Part shown: piece after piece, positions 15,353 through 24,551 of the stretch | Numbering within the stretch: the first letter of the stretch is position 1 | Layout of the letters: each line of letters opens with the position of its first letter | Origin: Escherichia coli DSM 30083 = JCM 1649 = ATCC 11775 | GTDB lineage: Bacteria > Pseudomonadota > Gammaproteobacteria > Enterobacterales > Enterobacteriaceae | DNA length: 64,000 bases | Direction: 5' to 3' | Assembly (NCBI RefSeq): GCF_003697165.2 | Contig: NZ_CP033092.2 | Location: 1,550,001 to 1,614,000 of the forward strand | The notes under the pieces: model-generated | The model's database searches: none | Told to the model about the DNA's origin: nothing | The model's input: the letters and a program-made list of their open reading frames with translations, nothing else | Program-made: the position numbers and the translations under genes

Positions 15353-15382
15353 TTTTTACCCGTCATGTAGTGCGGCTGTCAA
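15353..15382 (-). promoter_or_regulatory. Candidate int promoter with repeat operators
   Basis: On the minus strand TTGACA (plus 15377-15382) lies 18 bp from TAAAAA (plus 15353-15358). The -10 sits in TTTTTACCC (15353-15361), the inverse of GGGTAAAAA (15317-15325), and GGGTAAAA recurs at 15332-15339. These repeats could be sites for autoregulation by integrase or an excisionase-like factor. Confidence 0.55.
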
Positions 15383-15477
15383 CGATCTGAAGCGAACCAT
15401 GACGAACTGTGAATCTACGGAAGGCTTGATATTCAGGGGATTTTGCGGACTGGTACGGATGGGAGCGAACTGATAAA

Positions 15478-15552
15478 TGGTGTCCCCTGCAGGAATCGAA
15501 CCTGCAATTAGCCCTTAGGAGGGGCTCGTTATATCCATTTAACTAAGAGGAC
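15478..15552 (-). tRNA. argW: tRNA-Arg(CCU), attachment site of the prophage
   Basis: The minus strand reads GTCCTCTTAGTTAAATGG... to ...GGGGACACCA: a full 75-nt cloverleaf with acceptor stem GTCCTCT/GGGGAC-type pairing, anticodon loop CTCCTAA (anticodon CCU), T-loop GGTTCGATTCC and encoded CCA. The tRNA reads rare AGG codons. Its 3' half borders the prophage, so one att core must lie within it; the other copy is outside the window. The gene is intact because the phage att core rebuilds the 3' end. Confidence 0.97.
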
Positions 15553-15627
15553 AATGCGGCATGAGTATACCCGCTAATGGACTACGGGGTAAGTACACAG
15601 CCGCTCGACTGCTTAAACCCTCGCCAT

Positions 15628-16560
15628 TTATGCCGGGTTTTTATCATTTTTCTTAATGTTTTCCGCACGTTCTGCTTTTTGACGTGCTTCTGCTTTGCGC
15701 TTGTTGCTCATGTCGTTACGAATCTGTGCATGACTCATTAACGCAAAGATAAAGGTGCCGCCGCAGATGTTCCCCGCTAAAGTAGGTAGTGCAAAGGGCC
15801 AGATGAAATCGCTCCAGTGCAGCGTGCCGTTAAACACCAGATAGAGGATTTCAACAGAACCGACAACGATGTGGGTGGTGTCACCCAGGGCAATAAGCCA
15901 GGTCATCAATATAATCACCACAATCTTTGCCGCACCCGCTGCAGGAAACATCCATACCATAGTGGCGATCAGCCAGCCGGAAATGATCGCGTTGGCAAAC
16001 ATCTCGCTGGGGGTGTTCTTCATCACATCCATGCCGATTTTGACAAATGCATCGCGAGTTTCTTCATTGAAGATAGGCATATATTCAAATGCCCACGCAG
16101 CAATACCTGTCCCGAGAATATTACCCAGCAGCACGATGCCCCATAACCGCATAAGTAAGCCGACGTTGCTCATTGTCGGTTTTTGCATGACGGGTAGTAC
16201 CGCAGTTACGGTGTTTTCGGTAAATAATTGCTGGCGGGCCATTATGACGATAATAAAACCAAAGGTATAACCGAGATTCTCCAGCAAGAAACTGCCCGGC
16301 ACGCCTTCCAGTTCGACATGAAATATCCCTTTTGCCAGTAGCGAAGCGCCCATCGACAGGCCCGCCGCAATGGCTGACCACAGTAGCGCCATTGCGTCGC
16401 GTTCCAGCTCTTTTTCACCATCCTGGCGGATATGCTCATGAATTGCCATCGCCCGGGAGGGGAGTCGGTCTTCATCTATTTCTATTTTTTTACCGCGCTC
16501 TTTTTCTTCGCTCTCAACTTCAATTTCGTCGCTGTGTTGATCAATTTTGTCGTTGTCCAT
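15628..16560 (-). CDS. yfdC: YfdC, formate/nitrite-transporter family membrane protein
   Basis: A 310-residue inner-membrane protein of the FNT family (FocA/NirC fold, pentameric channels for small anions). A long acidic cytoplasmic N-terminus (about 1-60) precedes six hydrophobic segments between about residues 60 and 285, and a basic Lys/Arg/Ala-rich tail ends the protein. The exact substrate of YfdC is not established. It is monocistronic, on the minus strand, between argW and mlaA, the normal E. coli order, which confirms that chromosome resumes at argW. A ribosome-binding site of the AGAAGAG type precedes the ATG. Confidence 0.93.
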   Translation of the reverse strand: MDNDKIDQHSDEIEVESEEKERGKKIEIDEDRLPSRAMAIHEHIRQDGEKELERDAMALLWSAIAAGLSMGASLLAKGIFHVELEGVPGSFLLENLGYTFGFIIVIMARQQLFTENTVTAVLPVMQKPTMSNVGLLMRLWGIVLLGNILGTGIAAWAFEYMPIFNEETRDAFVKIGMDVMKNTPSEMFANAIISGWLIATMVWMFPAAGAAKIVVIILMTWLIALGDTTHIVVGSVEILYLVFNGTLHWSDFIWPFALPTLAGNICGGTFIFALMSHAQIRNDMSNKRKAEARQKAERAENIKKNDKNPA

Positions 16561-16741
16561 GGTCTCTTCTCTTGAATTAGCACGTATAGCTAAAGCGTAG
16601 CGGCTTTTTTGCTCGCAACTGGCGGGAGTTACTCTGAAAATGTAGAAAAGGCCGCGTTTGCCTTTTTCTGTTGCTATTGAATCAAGTAGCCTACAGGGCG
16701 GCGATTACCAGGCTATGATCAAATCAGCAAATCAGGGCGTC

Positions 16742-16769
16742 TGGACATCAGTTTACGTGCTGTTACAAT
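16742..16769 (+). promoter_or_regulatory. Candidate mlaA promoter
   Basis: TGGACA (16742-16747) and TACAAT (16764-16769) with a 16-bp spacer, about 85 bp before mlaA. A plausible sigma70 promoter; not otherwise supported. Confidence 0.45.
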
Positions 16770-16853
16770 CGCCCACACCTAAACAGGCGGATACGGTATC
16801 GTTCCGTCATGGATGGCAAACTGCATAAGCCATAAAAAAACAGGGAGACATTT

Positions 16854-17609
16854 ATGAAGCTTCGCCTGTCGGCGCTTGCTCTGGGAACTACGCTTCTGGT
16901 GGGGTGTGCGAGTTCCGGTACAGATCAGCAAGGGCGTTCTGACCCGTTAGAAGGGTTTAACCGCACTATGTACAACTTCAACTTCAATGTATTAGACCCG
17001 TATATTGTTCGACCGGTCGCTGTCGCCTGGCGTGATTATGTTCCGCAACCTGCGCGTAACGGTTTGAGCAACTTTACCGGCAACCTTGAAGAACCTGCGG
17101 TGATGGTTAACTACTTCTTGCAGGGCGACCCTTATCAGGGGATGGTCCACTTTACCCGCTTTTTCCTGAATACCATTTTGGGAATGGGCGGCTTTATTGA
17201 TGTTGCAGGGATGGCGAACCCGAAACTGCAACGGACTGAACCTCACCGCTTCGGTAGTACGCTTGGTCATTATGGTGTGGGTTATGGGCCGTACGTTCAA
17301 TTACCGTTCTACGGTAGCTTCACGCTGCGTGATGACGGTGGTGATATGGCGGATAGTCTTTACCCGGTTCTTTCCTGGCTGACCTGGCCGATGTCTGTGG
17401 GTAAATGGACGCTTGAAGGGATAGAAACTCGTGCGCAGTTGTTGGATTCCGACGGTCTGCTGCGTCAGTCCTCCGATCCTTATATTATGGTGCGTGAAGC
17501 GTACTTCCAGCGTCATGATTTCATCGCTAATGGCGGTGAACTCAAACCGCAGGAAAATCCGAACGCGCAAGCGATTCAGGATGATTTAAAAGATATCGAT
17601 TCTGAATAA
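16854..17609 (+). CDS. mlaA: MlaA (VacJ), outer-membrane lipoprotein for lipid asymmetry
   Basis: MlaA forms a donut-like channel in the inner leaflet of the outer membrane, with OmpC/OmpF, and extracts mislocalised phospholipids to periplasmic MlaC for retrograde transport. The 251-residue protein has a lipoprotein signal peptide with lipobox LVGC and modified Cys18. The family features 'DPLEGFNRTMYNFN' (about 31-44) and 'GHYGVGYGPYVQLPF' (about 138-152) are present. Length matches K-12 MlaA. It is transcribed alone and converges on fadL across a shared bidirectional terminator. GGGAGA precedes the ATG. Confidence 0.96.
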   Translation: MKLRLSALALGTTLLVGCASSGTDQQGRSDPLEGFNRTMYNFNFNVLDPYIVRPVAVAWRDYVPQPARNGLSNFTGNLEEPAVMVNYFLQGDPYQGMVHFTRFFLNTILGMGGFIDVAGMANPKLQRTEPHRFGSTLGHYGVGYGPYVQLPFYGSFTLRDDGGDMADSLYPVLSWLTWPMSVGKWTLEGIETRAQLLDSDGLLRQSSDPYIMVREAYFQRHDFIANGGELKPQENPNAQAIQDDLKDIDSE

Positions 17610-17614
17610 GAAAC

Positions 17615-17646
17615 AAAAAAGGTGAGTCGCAAAACTCACCTTTTTT
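17615..17646. terminator. Bidirectional terminator between mlaA and fadL
   Basis: AAAAAAGGTGAGT (17615-17627), loop CGCAAA, ACTCACCTTTTTT (17634-17646): A-run on one side and T-run on the other, so it can stop both convergent transcripts. Confidence 0.93.
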
Positions 17647-17666
17647 CTTATTAAGCTAACGCGTTA

Positions 17667-19007
17667 TCAGAACGCGTAGTTAAAGTTAGTACCGAACAGC
17701 CAGGCTTTACCTTCAGACTCGAACTGATATGGGCCTTCGTTAATTTTCACGCTCTGACCGTGCATATAAGAAACACCAACGTCGACTGAAGCGTCTTTAT
17801 TAAATGCGTAAGTCGTACCTGCACTCAGCCAGAAACGGTCCTGGTCCGGAATGGAGATAGAACGATTCTGTGCCGGAACTGGGCTGTCATCAAAGGCGAT
17901 ACCGGTACGGAAGGTCCAGTTATCATCGTAGTAATAAGTGGTACCCAACGCGATGCGGTAAGCATCTTTAAAGCCTTCATGTTTCTGGAACAGCGTGTCG
18001 CCACTCGTTGAGGTCGCTTTCAGCTGCTGGAACTGACTCCAGCTGGTGTAAGCCAGGCTATAGTGAATTGCCCACTGCGGAGCAACACGGTTATAACCCG
18101 ACACTTCCCACATTTCAGGCAGGTTCAGCGTCAGATAACCTGACTGCGTTGCGCCACCTGTCGCGGTAGGAATTGGCAAACCGTAGTTATTAAAAGCCGG
18201 GTTAAGATCGCTGCTGTAGTTACCCTTGAAGTCAATTTTCACTTCAGAGCGGTAGGTCAATGCGTAGCGGTTGTTTTTATCCAGTTCATACAGGATACCG
18301 GCGTTCCAGCCAAAGCCCCACTGGTTACCGTTCAGGTGAGCGATTTTGGTATTACTGTCGATGCCGTTGGCGGTAGCTGCTAATGCTTGCCCCTGAGGAG
18401 TCAGCCAAGCAGGAGATTGCCTAATCTGACCAGCCACCAGTTGCCCCAGATCGCCTGCGAAACGTTCAATTTTCGCGCGAGCGTAGACGGCGTTGAAACC
18501 AAGACCAAAGCTCCATGCATTATTTAAGCGATATGCACCGCTTAAGTTCAGGTTCATGGTTTCGAGGTCGGTGGTACCACCGACAGAACCGCCTGCATAA
18601 GTATCGTTAAACTCTGTCGCCAGACCATAGTTAGAGGTAATTGAAGCCCCCCAACCAAATTGGTCGTTAATCGGTGCAACAAAGTGCATGTTCGGAACCC
18701 ATGCCGTAGGCGCGATGTTATCGGCTTTCAGGCTACGACCAGACGGAGACGTTCCGCTGATATTTACATCCGGATCAATATAAACCGCACCCGCAGAAAA
18801 TGTCGGGCGGTCAAACATGGTAATCAATGCGGGGTTACGGCTAACGTTACCTGCATCATCGGCAATTGCACCTTCCCCTGAATAAGCCCGGCCCAGGCCA
18901 GAGGAAGAAAATTCGTTTAACTGAAAGCCTGCCGACCAGGCCTGGGTGGAGATAAGTGCCACTGCGACTGCGAGAGCAGACTTTGTAAACAGGGTTTTCT
19001 GGCTCAT
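17667..19007 (-). CDS. fadL: FadL, outer-membrane long-chain fatty acid transporter
   Basis: FadL imports long-chain fatty acids through a 14-strand outer-membrane barrel plugged by an N-terminal hatch; it is also the phage T2 receptor. The start at 19007 (MSQKTLF) is chosen because GAGG lies 8 bp upstream; the ATG at 19013 is too close to it. A signal peptide ends at ...QAWSA, giving mature AGFQLNEF. The barrel ends with aromatic FNYAF. Compared with the K-12 protein as I remember it, a short loop near residues 195-205 (IRQSPAWLTPQG) and nearby positions differ, perhaps reflecting phage selection on an exposed loop. FadR-type operators lie upstream. Confidence 0.96.
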   Translation of the reverse strand: MSQKTLFTKSALAVAVALISTQAWSAGFQLNEFSSSGLGRAYSGEGAIADDAGNVSRNPALITMFDRPTFSAGAVYIDPDVNISGTSPSGRSLKADNIAPTAWVPNMHFVAPINDQFGWGASITSNYGLATEFNDTYAGGSVGGTTDLETMNLNLSGAYRLNNAWSFGLGFNAVYARAKIERFAGDLGQLVAGQIRQSPAWLTPQGQALAATANGIDSNTKIAHLNGNQWGFGWNAGILYELDKNNRYALTYRSEVKIDFKGNYSSDLNPAFNNYGLPIPTATGGATQSGYLTLNLPEMWEVSGYNRVAPQWAIHYSLAYTSWSQFQQLKATSTSGDTLFQKHEGFKDAYRIALGTTYYYDDNWTFRTGIAFDDSPVPAQNRSISIPDQDRFWLSAGTTYAFNKDASVDVGVSYMHGQSVKINEGPYQFESEGKAWLFGTNFNYAF

Positions 19008-19087
19008 GACCATAACCTCAATGATTTATTTTTATACAAACTATGTTACGTGCTGTAACAGGAGCGCGAAGTGTAGGGTCTGAGGTA

Positions 19088-19133
19088 CATCTTAGAAATC
19101 AGACCAGTGGCGAGAGTATAGGTCGGACCAGCT
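19088..19133 (-). promoter_or_regulatory. fadL promoter with two FadR-type operators
   Basis: On the minus strand AGCTGGTCCGACCTATA (plus 19117-19133) matches a FadR operator and overlaps the -10 TATACT (plus 19115-19120); ACTGGTCTGATTTCT (plus about 19092-19107) is a second FadR-like site just downstream. This fits the known pair of FadR sites repressing fadL when acyl-CoA is absent. TTGCAA 19 bp upstream of the -10 may be the -35. The remaining bases to yfcZ (19134-19378) contain no gene I can support. Confidence 0.7.
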
Positions 19134-19378
19134 GGAATGTTGCAAGTATGTTTCTATCTTTTTTCATATATGATCTAAGAAACGCGATCCAGCTGGCAAA
19201 ATTGGGAGGTGGCGCACTCATGGATTCGGGTGAATTTTGTTTTAGATCATTTTTAAGTGTGATTTCGGTCACTTATCCGATTTTGCAGAATTAACAACTG
19301 GAGCAGCACTTTCCGGAAGCGTAAAATATCCACAACGTTTATCTGGCACCTTGGGTGCACATACAGAGGAAATCAACG

Positions 19379-19663
19379 ATGAGTAAATGTAGTGCTGATG
19401 AAACCCCGGTTTGCTGCTGTATGGATGTTGGCACCATTATGGACAACTCCGACTGCACCGCGTCTTACAGCCGTGTGTTTGCAAACCGCGCAGAAGCAGA
19501 ACAAACGCTGGCGGCGCTGACTGAAAAAGCCCGTAGCGTGGAATCCGAACCGTGCAAAATCACCCCGACTTTCACTGAAGAGTCTGACGGTGTGCGCCTG
19601 GATATCGATTTCACTTTTGCCTGCGAAGCTGAAATGCTGATCTTCCAGCTGGGTCTGCGTTAA
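19379..19663 (+). CDS. yfcZ: YfcZ, small cysteine-rich conserved protein (UPF0381)
   Basis: A 94-residue protein beginning MSKCSADETPVCCCMDVG, with AGAGGA 9-10 bp before the ATG; an in-frame start at 19355 has no such signal. Four cysteines cluster in residues 4-15 and two more lie at about 26 and 62, hinting at metal binding or redox function. The rest is predicted as alpha/beta sandwich ('FTEESDGVRLDIDFTFAC'). It belongs to the YfcZ/YiiS family of unknown function. It stands alone between fadL and fadI and is followed by a GC-rich hairpin (CCCCTGTCAGTTGCTGGCAGGGG, about 19683-19706) with T residues, probably its terminator. Confidence 0.93.
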   Translation: MSKCSADETPVCCCMDVGTIMDNSDCTASYSRVFANRAEAEQTLAALTEKARSVESEPCKITPTFTEESDGVRLDIDFTFACEAEMLIFQLGLR

Positions 19664-19800
19664 TTCCTCTCGGGTACATACGCCCCTGTCAGTTGCTGGC
19701 AGGGGCGTTTTCTTTTCTCTTCTTCTTTTCTCTCTGTGTCATAGCTCCCACTTTCCCTTTTCTCCACTTGGCTAAATGTAAAAAAATGGTTAAGACTATG

Positions 19801-19817
19801 ATCAGGTCAGACCACTT
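19801..19817 (+). promoter_or_regulatory. FadR-type operator upstream of fadIJ
   Basis: ATCAGGTCAGACCACTT; its complement AAGTGGTCTGACCTGAT fits the FadR consensus (ctGGTCnGAcc core). It lies 27 bp before the fadI start, where FadR binding would repress the operon in the absence of fatty acids. Confidence 0.7.
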
Positions 19818-19843
19818 TATTTATTTTTTTACAGGGGAGTGTT

Positions 19844-21154
19844 ATGGGTCAGGTTTTACCGCTGGTTACCCGCCAGGGCGATCGTATCGCCATTGTTAGC
19901 GGTTTACGTACGCCTTTTGCCCGACAGGCGACGGCTTTTCATGGCATTCCCGCGGTTGATTTAGGGAAGATGGTGGTAGGCGAACTGCTGGCACGCACCG
20001 AGATCCCCGCTGAAGTGATTGAACAACTGGTCTTCGGTCAGGTTGTGCAAATGCCGGAAGCGCCCAACATTGCCCGTGAAATTGTTCTTGGCACTGGAAT
20101 GAATGTGCATACCGATGCTTACAGCGTTAGCCGCGCTTGCGCTACCAGTTTCCAGGCGGTTGCAAACGTCGCAGAAAGCCTGATGGCGGGAACTATTCGA
20201 GCGGGGATTGCCGGTGGGGCAGATTCCTCTTCCGTATTGCCAATTGGCGTCAGTAAAAAACTGGCGCGCGTACTGGTTGATGTCAACAAAGCCCGCACAA
20301 TGAGCCAGCGCCTGAAACTTTTTTCTCGCTTACGTTTGCGTGACTTAATGCCGGTGCCTCCGGCAGTGGCGGAATACTCCACTGGATTACGGATGGGGGA
20401 CACCGCAGAGCAAATGGCGAAAACCTACGGCATCACCCGAGAACAGCAAGATGCACTGGCGCACCGTTCGCATCAGCGTGCCGCTCAGGCGTGGTCAGAA
20501 GGTAAACTCAAAGAAGAGGTGATGACTGCCTTTATCCCCCCTTATAAACAACCGCTTGTCGAAGACAACAATATTCGCGGTAATTCCTCTCTTGCTGATT
20601 ACGCAAAGCTGCGTCCGGCGTTTGATCGTAAACACGGGACGGTAACGGCGGCAAACAGTACGCCGCTGACCGATGGCGCGGCAGCGGTGATCCTGATGAC
20701 TGAATCCCGGGCGAAAGAATTAGGGCTGGTACCGCTGGGGTATCTGCGCAGCTACGCATTTACTGCGATAGATGTCTGGCAGGACATGTTGCTCGGTCCA
20801 GCCTGGTCAACACCGCTGGCGCTGGAACGTGCCGGATTGACGATGGGCGATCTGACATTGATCGATATGCACGAAGCCTTTGCCGCCCAGACGCTGGCCA
20901 ATATTCAGTTGCTGGGTAGCGAACGTTTTGCTCGCGACGTACTGGGGCGTGCACATGCCACTGGCGAAGTGGACGAGAGCAAATTTAACGTGCTTGGCGG
21001 TTCGATTGCTTATGGGCATCCCTTCGCAGCGACCGGCGCGCGGATGATTACCCAGACATTGCATGAACTTCGCCGTCGTGGCGGTGGATTTGGTTTAGTG
21101 ACCGCCTGTGCTGCGGGTGGGCTTGGCGCAGCAATGGTTCTGGAGGCGGAATAA
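19844..21154 (+). CDS. fadI: FadI, 3-ketoacyl-CoA thiolase
   Basis: FadI cleaves 3-ketoacyl-CoA to acetyl-CoA and a shortened acyl-CoA and forms the anaerobic beta-oxidation complex with FadJ. The 436-residue protein has the thiolase fold: nucleophile C99 in 'SRACATSFQ', the '[16 protein letters not shown]' histidine motif near residues 383-398, and the C-terminal acid-base cysteine in '[11 protein letters not shown]'. GGGGAG lies 6-7 bp upstream of the ATG. It is the first gene of an operon; its stop overlaps the fadJ start (ATAATGG). A FadR-type operator precedes it. Confidence 0.97.
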
Positions 21155-23298
21155 TGGAAATGGCATCAGCGTTTACTCTTAATGTTCGTCTGGACAACAT
21201 TGCTATCATCACCATCGACGTACCGGGTGAGAAAATGAATACCCTCAAGGCGGAATTTGCCTCGCAGGTACGCGCCATTATTAAGCAAATCCGTGAAAAC
21301 AAAGAGTTGCGTGGCGTGGTGTTTGTCTCCGCGAAACCAGACAACTTCATTGCTGGCGCAGACATCAACATGATCGGCAACTGCAAAACGGCGCAAGAAG
21401 CGGAAGTACTGGCGCGGCAGGGGCAACAGTTAATGGCGGAGATTCATGCTTTGCCCATTCCGGTTATCGCGGCTATTCATGGCGCTTGCCTGGGCGGCGG
21501 GCTGGAGTTGGCGCTGGCGTGCCACGGTCGTGTTTGTACTGACGATCCTAAAACGGTGCTCGGTTTGCCTGAAGTACAACTTGGATTGTTACCCGGTTCA
21601 GGCGGTACCCAGCGTTTACCGCGCCTGATAGGTGTCAGCACAGCATTAGAGATGATCCTCACCGGAAAACAACTTCGGGCGAAACAGGCGGTAAAGTTGG
21701 GGTTGGTGGATGACGTCGTTCCGCACTCCATATTGCTGGAAGCCGCTGTTGAGCTGGCAAAGCAGGATCGCCCATCTTCACGCCCTCTACCTGTACGCGA
21801 GCGTATTCTGGCGGGGCCGTTAGGTCGTGCGCTGCTGTTCAAAATGGTCGGTAAGAAAACAGAACACAAAACGCAAGGTAACTATCCGGCGACAGAACGC
21901 ATCCTGGAGGTTGTCGAAACGGGATTAGCGCAGGGCACCAGCAGCGGCTATGACGCTGAAGCACGGGCGTTTGGCGAACTGGCGATGACGCCGCAATCGC
22001 AGGCGCTGCGCAATATCTTTTTTGCCAGTACGGACGTGAAGAAAGATCCCGGCAGTGATGCGCCGCCTGCGCCATTAAACAGCGTGGGGATTCTAGGTGG
22101 TGGCTTGATGGGCGGCGGTATTGCTTATGTCACTGCTTGTAAAGCGGGGCTTCCGGTCAGAATTAAAGATATCAACCCGCGGGGCATAAATCATGCGCTG
22201 AAGTACAGTTGGGATCAGCTTGAGGGCAAAGTTCGCCGTCGTCATCTCAAAGCCAGCGAACGTGACAAACAGCTGGCATTAATCTCCGGAACGACGGACT
22301 ATTGCGGCTTTGCCCATCGCGATCTGATTATTGAAGCGGTGTTTGAAAATCTCGAATTAAAACAACAGATGGTGGCGGAAGTGGAGCAAAATTGCGCTAC
22401 TCATACCATCTTTGCTTCGAACACGTCATCTTTACCGATTGGCGATATCGCCGCTCACGCCGCGCGACCTGAGCAAGTTATTGGCCTGCATTTCTTCAGT
22501 CCGGTGGAAAAAATGCCGCTGGTGGAGATTATTCCTCATGCGAGTACATCGGCGCAAACCATCGCCACCACGGTAAAACTGGCGAAAAAACAGGGCAAAA
22601 CGCCAATTGTCGTGCGTGACAAAGCCGGGTTTTACGTCAATCGCATCTTAGCGCCTTACATCAATGAAGCTATCCGCATGTTGACCGAAGGCGAGCGTAT
22701 TGAGCATATCGATGCCGCGCTAGTGAAATTTGGTTTTCCGGTAGGCCCAATCCAACTTTTGGATGAGGTAGGAATCGACACCGGGACTAAAATTATGCCT
22801 GTACTGGAAGCCGCTTATGGAGAACGTTTTAGCGCGCCTGCAAATGTTGTTTCTTCAATTTTGAACGACGATCGCAAAGGCAGAAAAAATGGTCGGGGTT
22901 TCTATCTTTATGGTCAGAAAGGGTGTAAAAGCAAAAAACAGGTCGATCCCGCCATTTACCCGCTCATTGGCGCACAAGGGCAGGGGCGACTCTCCGCACC
23001 GCAGGTTGCTGAACGGTGTGTGATGTTGATGCTGAATGAAGCAGTACGTTGTCTGGACGAGCAGGTTATCCGTAGCGTGCGTGACGGGGATATAGGCGCG
23101 GTATTTGGCATTGGTTTTCCGCCATTTCTCGGTGGACCGTTCCGCTATATCGATTCTCTCGGCGCAGGCGAAGTGGTTGCAATAATGCAACGACTGGCCA
23201 CGCAGTATGGTTCCCGTTTTACCCCTTGCGATCGTTTAGTTGAGATGAGCGAGCGTGGGGAAAGTTTTTGGAAAACAACTGCAACTGACCTGCAATAA
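21154..23298 (+). CDS. fadJ: FadJ, multifunctional beta-oxidation enzyme (hydratase/3-hydroxyacyl-CoA dehydrogenase)
   Basis: The 714-residue alpha subunit of the anaerobic fatty-acid oxidation complex. Residues about 1-190 form an enoyl-CoA hydratase domain ('GACLGGGLELALACHG', 'LGLLPGSGGTQRLPRL'); about 310-490 a Rossmann NAD-binding 3-hydroxyacyl-CoA dehydrogenase domain with 'GGGLMGGGIAYV' and the catalytic 'GLHFFSPVEKMPLVEI' histidine region; the remainder contains the two C-terminal dehydrogenase repeats ('KFGFPVGPIQLLDEVG', 'IGFPPFLGGPFRYID'). The start codon overlaps the end of fadI, so translation is coupled and gives balanced subunits. Length matches K-12 FadJ. Confidence 0.97.
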   Translation: MEMASAFTLNVRLDNIAIITIDVPGEKMNTLKAEFASQVRAIIKQIRENKELRGVVFVSAKPDNFIAGADINMIGNCKTAQEAEVLARQGQQLMAEIHALPIPVIAAIHGACLGGGLELALACHGRVCTDDPKTVLGLPEVQLGLLPGSGGTQRLPRLIGVSTALEMILTGKQLRAKQAVKLGLVDDVVPHSILLEAAVELAKQDRPSSRPLPVRERILAGPLGRALLFKMVGKKTEHKTQGNYPATERILEVVETGLAQGTSSGYDAEARAFGELAMTPQSQALRNIFFASTDVKKDPGSDAPPAPLNSVGILGGGLMGGGIAYVTACKAGLPVRIKDINPRGINHALKYSWDQLEGKVRRRHLKASERDKQLALISGTTDYCGFAHRDLIIEAVFENLELKQQMVAEVEQNCATHTIFASNTSSLPIGDIAAHAARPEQVIGLHFFSPVEKMPLVEIIPHASTSAQTIATTVKLAKKQGKTPIVVRDKAGFYVNRILAPYINEAIRMLTEGERIEHIDAALVKFGFPVGPIQLLDEVGIDTGTKIMPVLEAAYGERFSAPANVVSSILNDDRKGRKNGRGFYLYGQKGCKSKKQVDPAIYPLIGAQGQGRLSAPQVAERCVMLMLNEAVRCLDEQVIRSVRDGDIGAVFGIGFPPFLGGPFRYIDSLGAGEVVAIMQRLATQYGSRFTPCDRLVEMSERGESFWKTTATDLQ

Positions 23299-23500
23299 GA
23301 AGGTCAAAGTTATATGAATCCGCGCTGAATGGCGGAGTTTTGCTCAAAATGTAAACGCATATTGACTATACTTACGCCATTGAGGTAAAAAACAGCGTTT
23401 CATTCGGTGAATGGATAAGGCACAATGCCGGCCACCGTTTTCTTTCTCTGGTTTCAGATGAAAGAAAACGGGCGAATCTGGTTAACAAAAGCGGTGCAAT

Positions 23501-23986
23501 ATGCAAGTTTTTATCATGCGTCACGGCGACGCAGCCCTCGATGCCGCCAGTGATTCGGTTCGTCCTCTGACCACTAACGGTTGTGACGAATCTCGCCTGA
23601 TGGCGAACTGGCTGAAAGGTCAAAAAGTGGAAATCGAACGCGTTCTGGTGAGCCCGTTCCTGCGAGCCGAGCAAACACTGGAAGAAGTAGGGGATTGTCT
23701 GAACCTGCCTTCCAGTGCAGAAGTTCTGCCGGAGTTAACGCCCTGCGGCGATGTTGGTCTGGTCGGTGCCTATTTGCAGGCGTTGACCAATGAAGGTGTT
23801 GCTTCGGTACTGGTGATCTCCCACTTACCGTTAGTTGGGTATCTGGTTGCCGAGTTATGTCCGGGCGAAACGCCGCCTATGTTTACCACTTCAGCGATTG
23901 CCAGCGTAACGCTTGATGAAAGCGGAAAAGGCCAATTCAACTGGCAAATGAGCCCTTGTAATTTGAAGATGGCAAAAGCAATTTAA
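23501..23986 (+). CDS. sixA: SixA, phosphohistidine phosphatase
   Basis: SixA removes phosphate from histidine; it acts on the phosphohistidine domain of ArcB and on NPr of the nitrogen PTS. The 161-residue protein starts MQVFIMRHGDAA, with the RHG motif of the histidine-phosphatase superfamily and nucleophile H8; the second catalytic region 'ISHLPLVGYL' lies near residues 107-116. The ribosome-binding site is weak. The 202 bp before it hold 'TTGACTATACT' (about 23360-23373), possibly part of a promoter. A GC-rich hairpin (23996-24022) follows the stop and may terminate transcription. Confidence 0.95.
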   Translation: MQVFIMRHGDAALDAASDSVRPLTTNGCDESRLMANWLKGQKVEIERVLVSPFLRAEQTLEEVGDCLNLPSSAEVLPELTPCGDVGLVGAYLQALTNEGVASVLVISHLPLVGYLVAELCPGETPPMFTTSAIASVTLDESGKGQFNWQMSPCNLKMAKAI

Positions 23987-24551
23987 GCAATCAATGCCCG
24001 GTTACGTGCGCGTACACCGGGCAGTTTCTCCGTCATACAATCATTCTTTTTCTTGTCTAAATGTTGTTAATATTTAACAACTCTCGATAGTTATTATATT
24101 TTCCCATTATTGAATCCCGTAATAAAATAAAGAAGATAATGGTTTTGTGTCTTGAATATATATTTATTGATTTAATTAATATTAAATTTTAGCAATAAAT
24201 AATGGTAAGGTCATTATAATTTTTTTAGTGTGCTTTATAAGCAATTCATTTTTGTTGATTATAATGGTTTGTTTTTTGTTGATAATTCGCATGTTTTTTT
24301 GTTGGAAAGTGGTGAAAGTATTTTGTAGATGTATTAATTAATAAAATCTACATAAAGTGTTTAAGTATTACTAAATTGAGTTTTTTTATAGATAAGACCA
24401 ACATACAGACACACCAGAGAATACTTGTTTACATTCTATGATTATATTGGAGTGTATATGTTCAATGGCTAACTATAAATATCGGGCATAATATATATTA
24501 ATTTTATGTCAGGTGCTTATATTATAACTCTTAATGATTTAAGGACAAATA
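23987..24551. other. Long AT-rich leader region before the yfc fimbrial operon
   Basis: About 565 bp without a supportable gene. After the sixA hairpin (GCCCGGT 23996-24002 with ACCGGGC 24016-24022) the sequence is very AT-rich with many A/T runs, typical of H-NS-bound upstream regions of fimbrial operons. AAGGA at 24540-24544 is the ribosome-binding site of the pilin gene. I see no inverted repeat resembling a fim-type invertible switch. Confidence 0.6.

Noticed and set aside
15478..15552. argW as a damaged tRNA after phage integration
   Set aside because: The full cloverleaf with CCA is present; integration restores the 3' end.
23987..24551. Possible fim-type invertible promoter before yfcV
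   Set aside because: No pair of inverted repeats or recombinase gene is visible; only AT-rich sequence.
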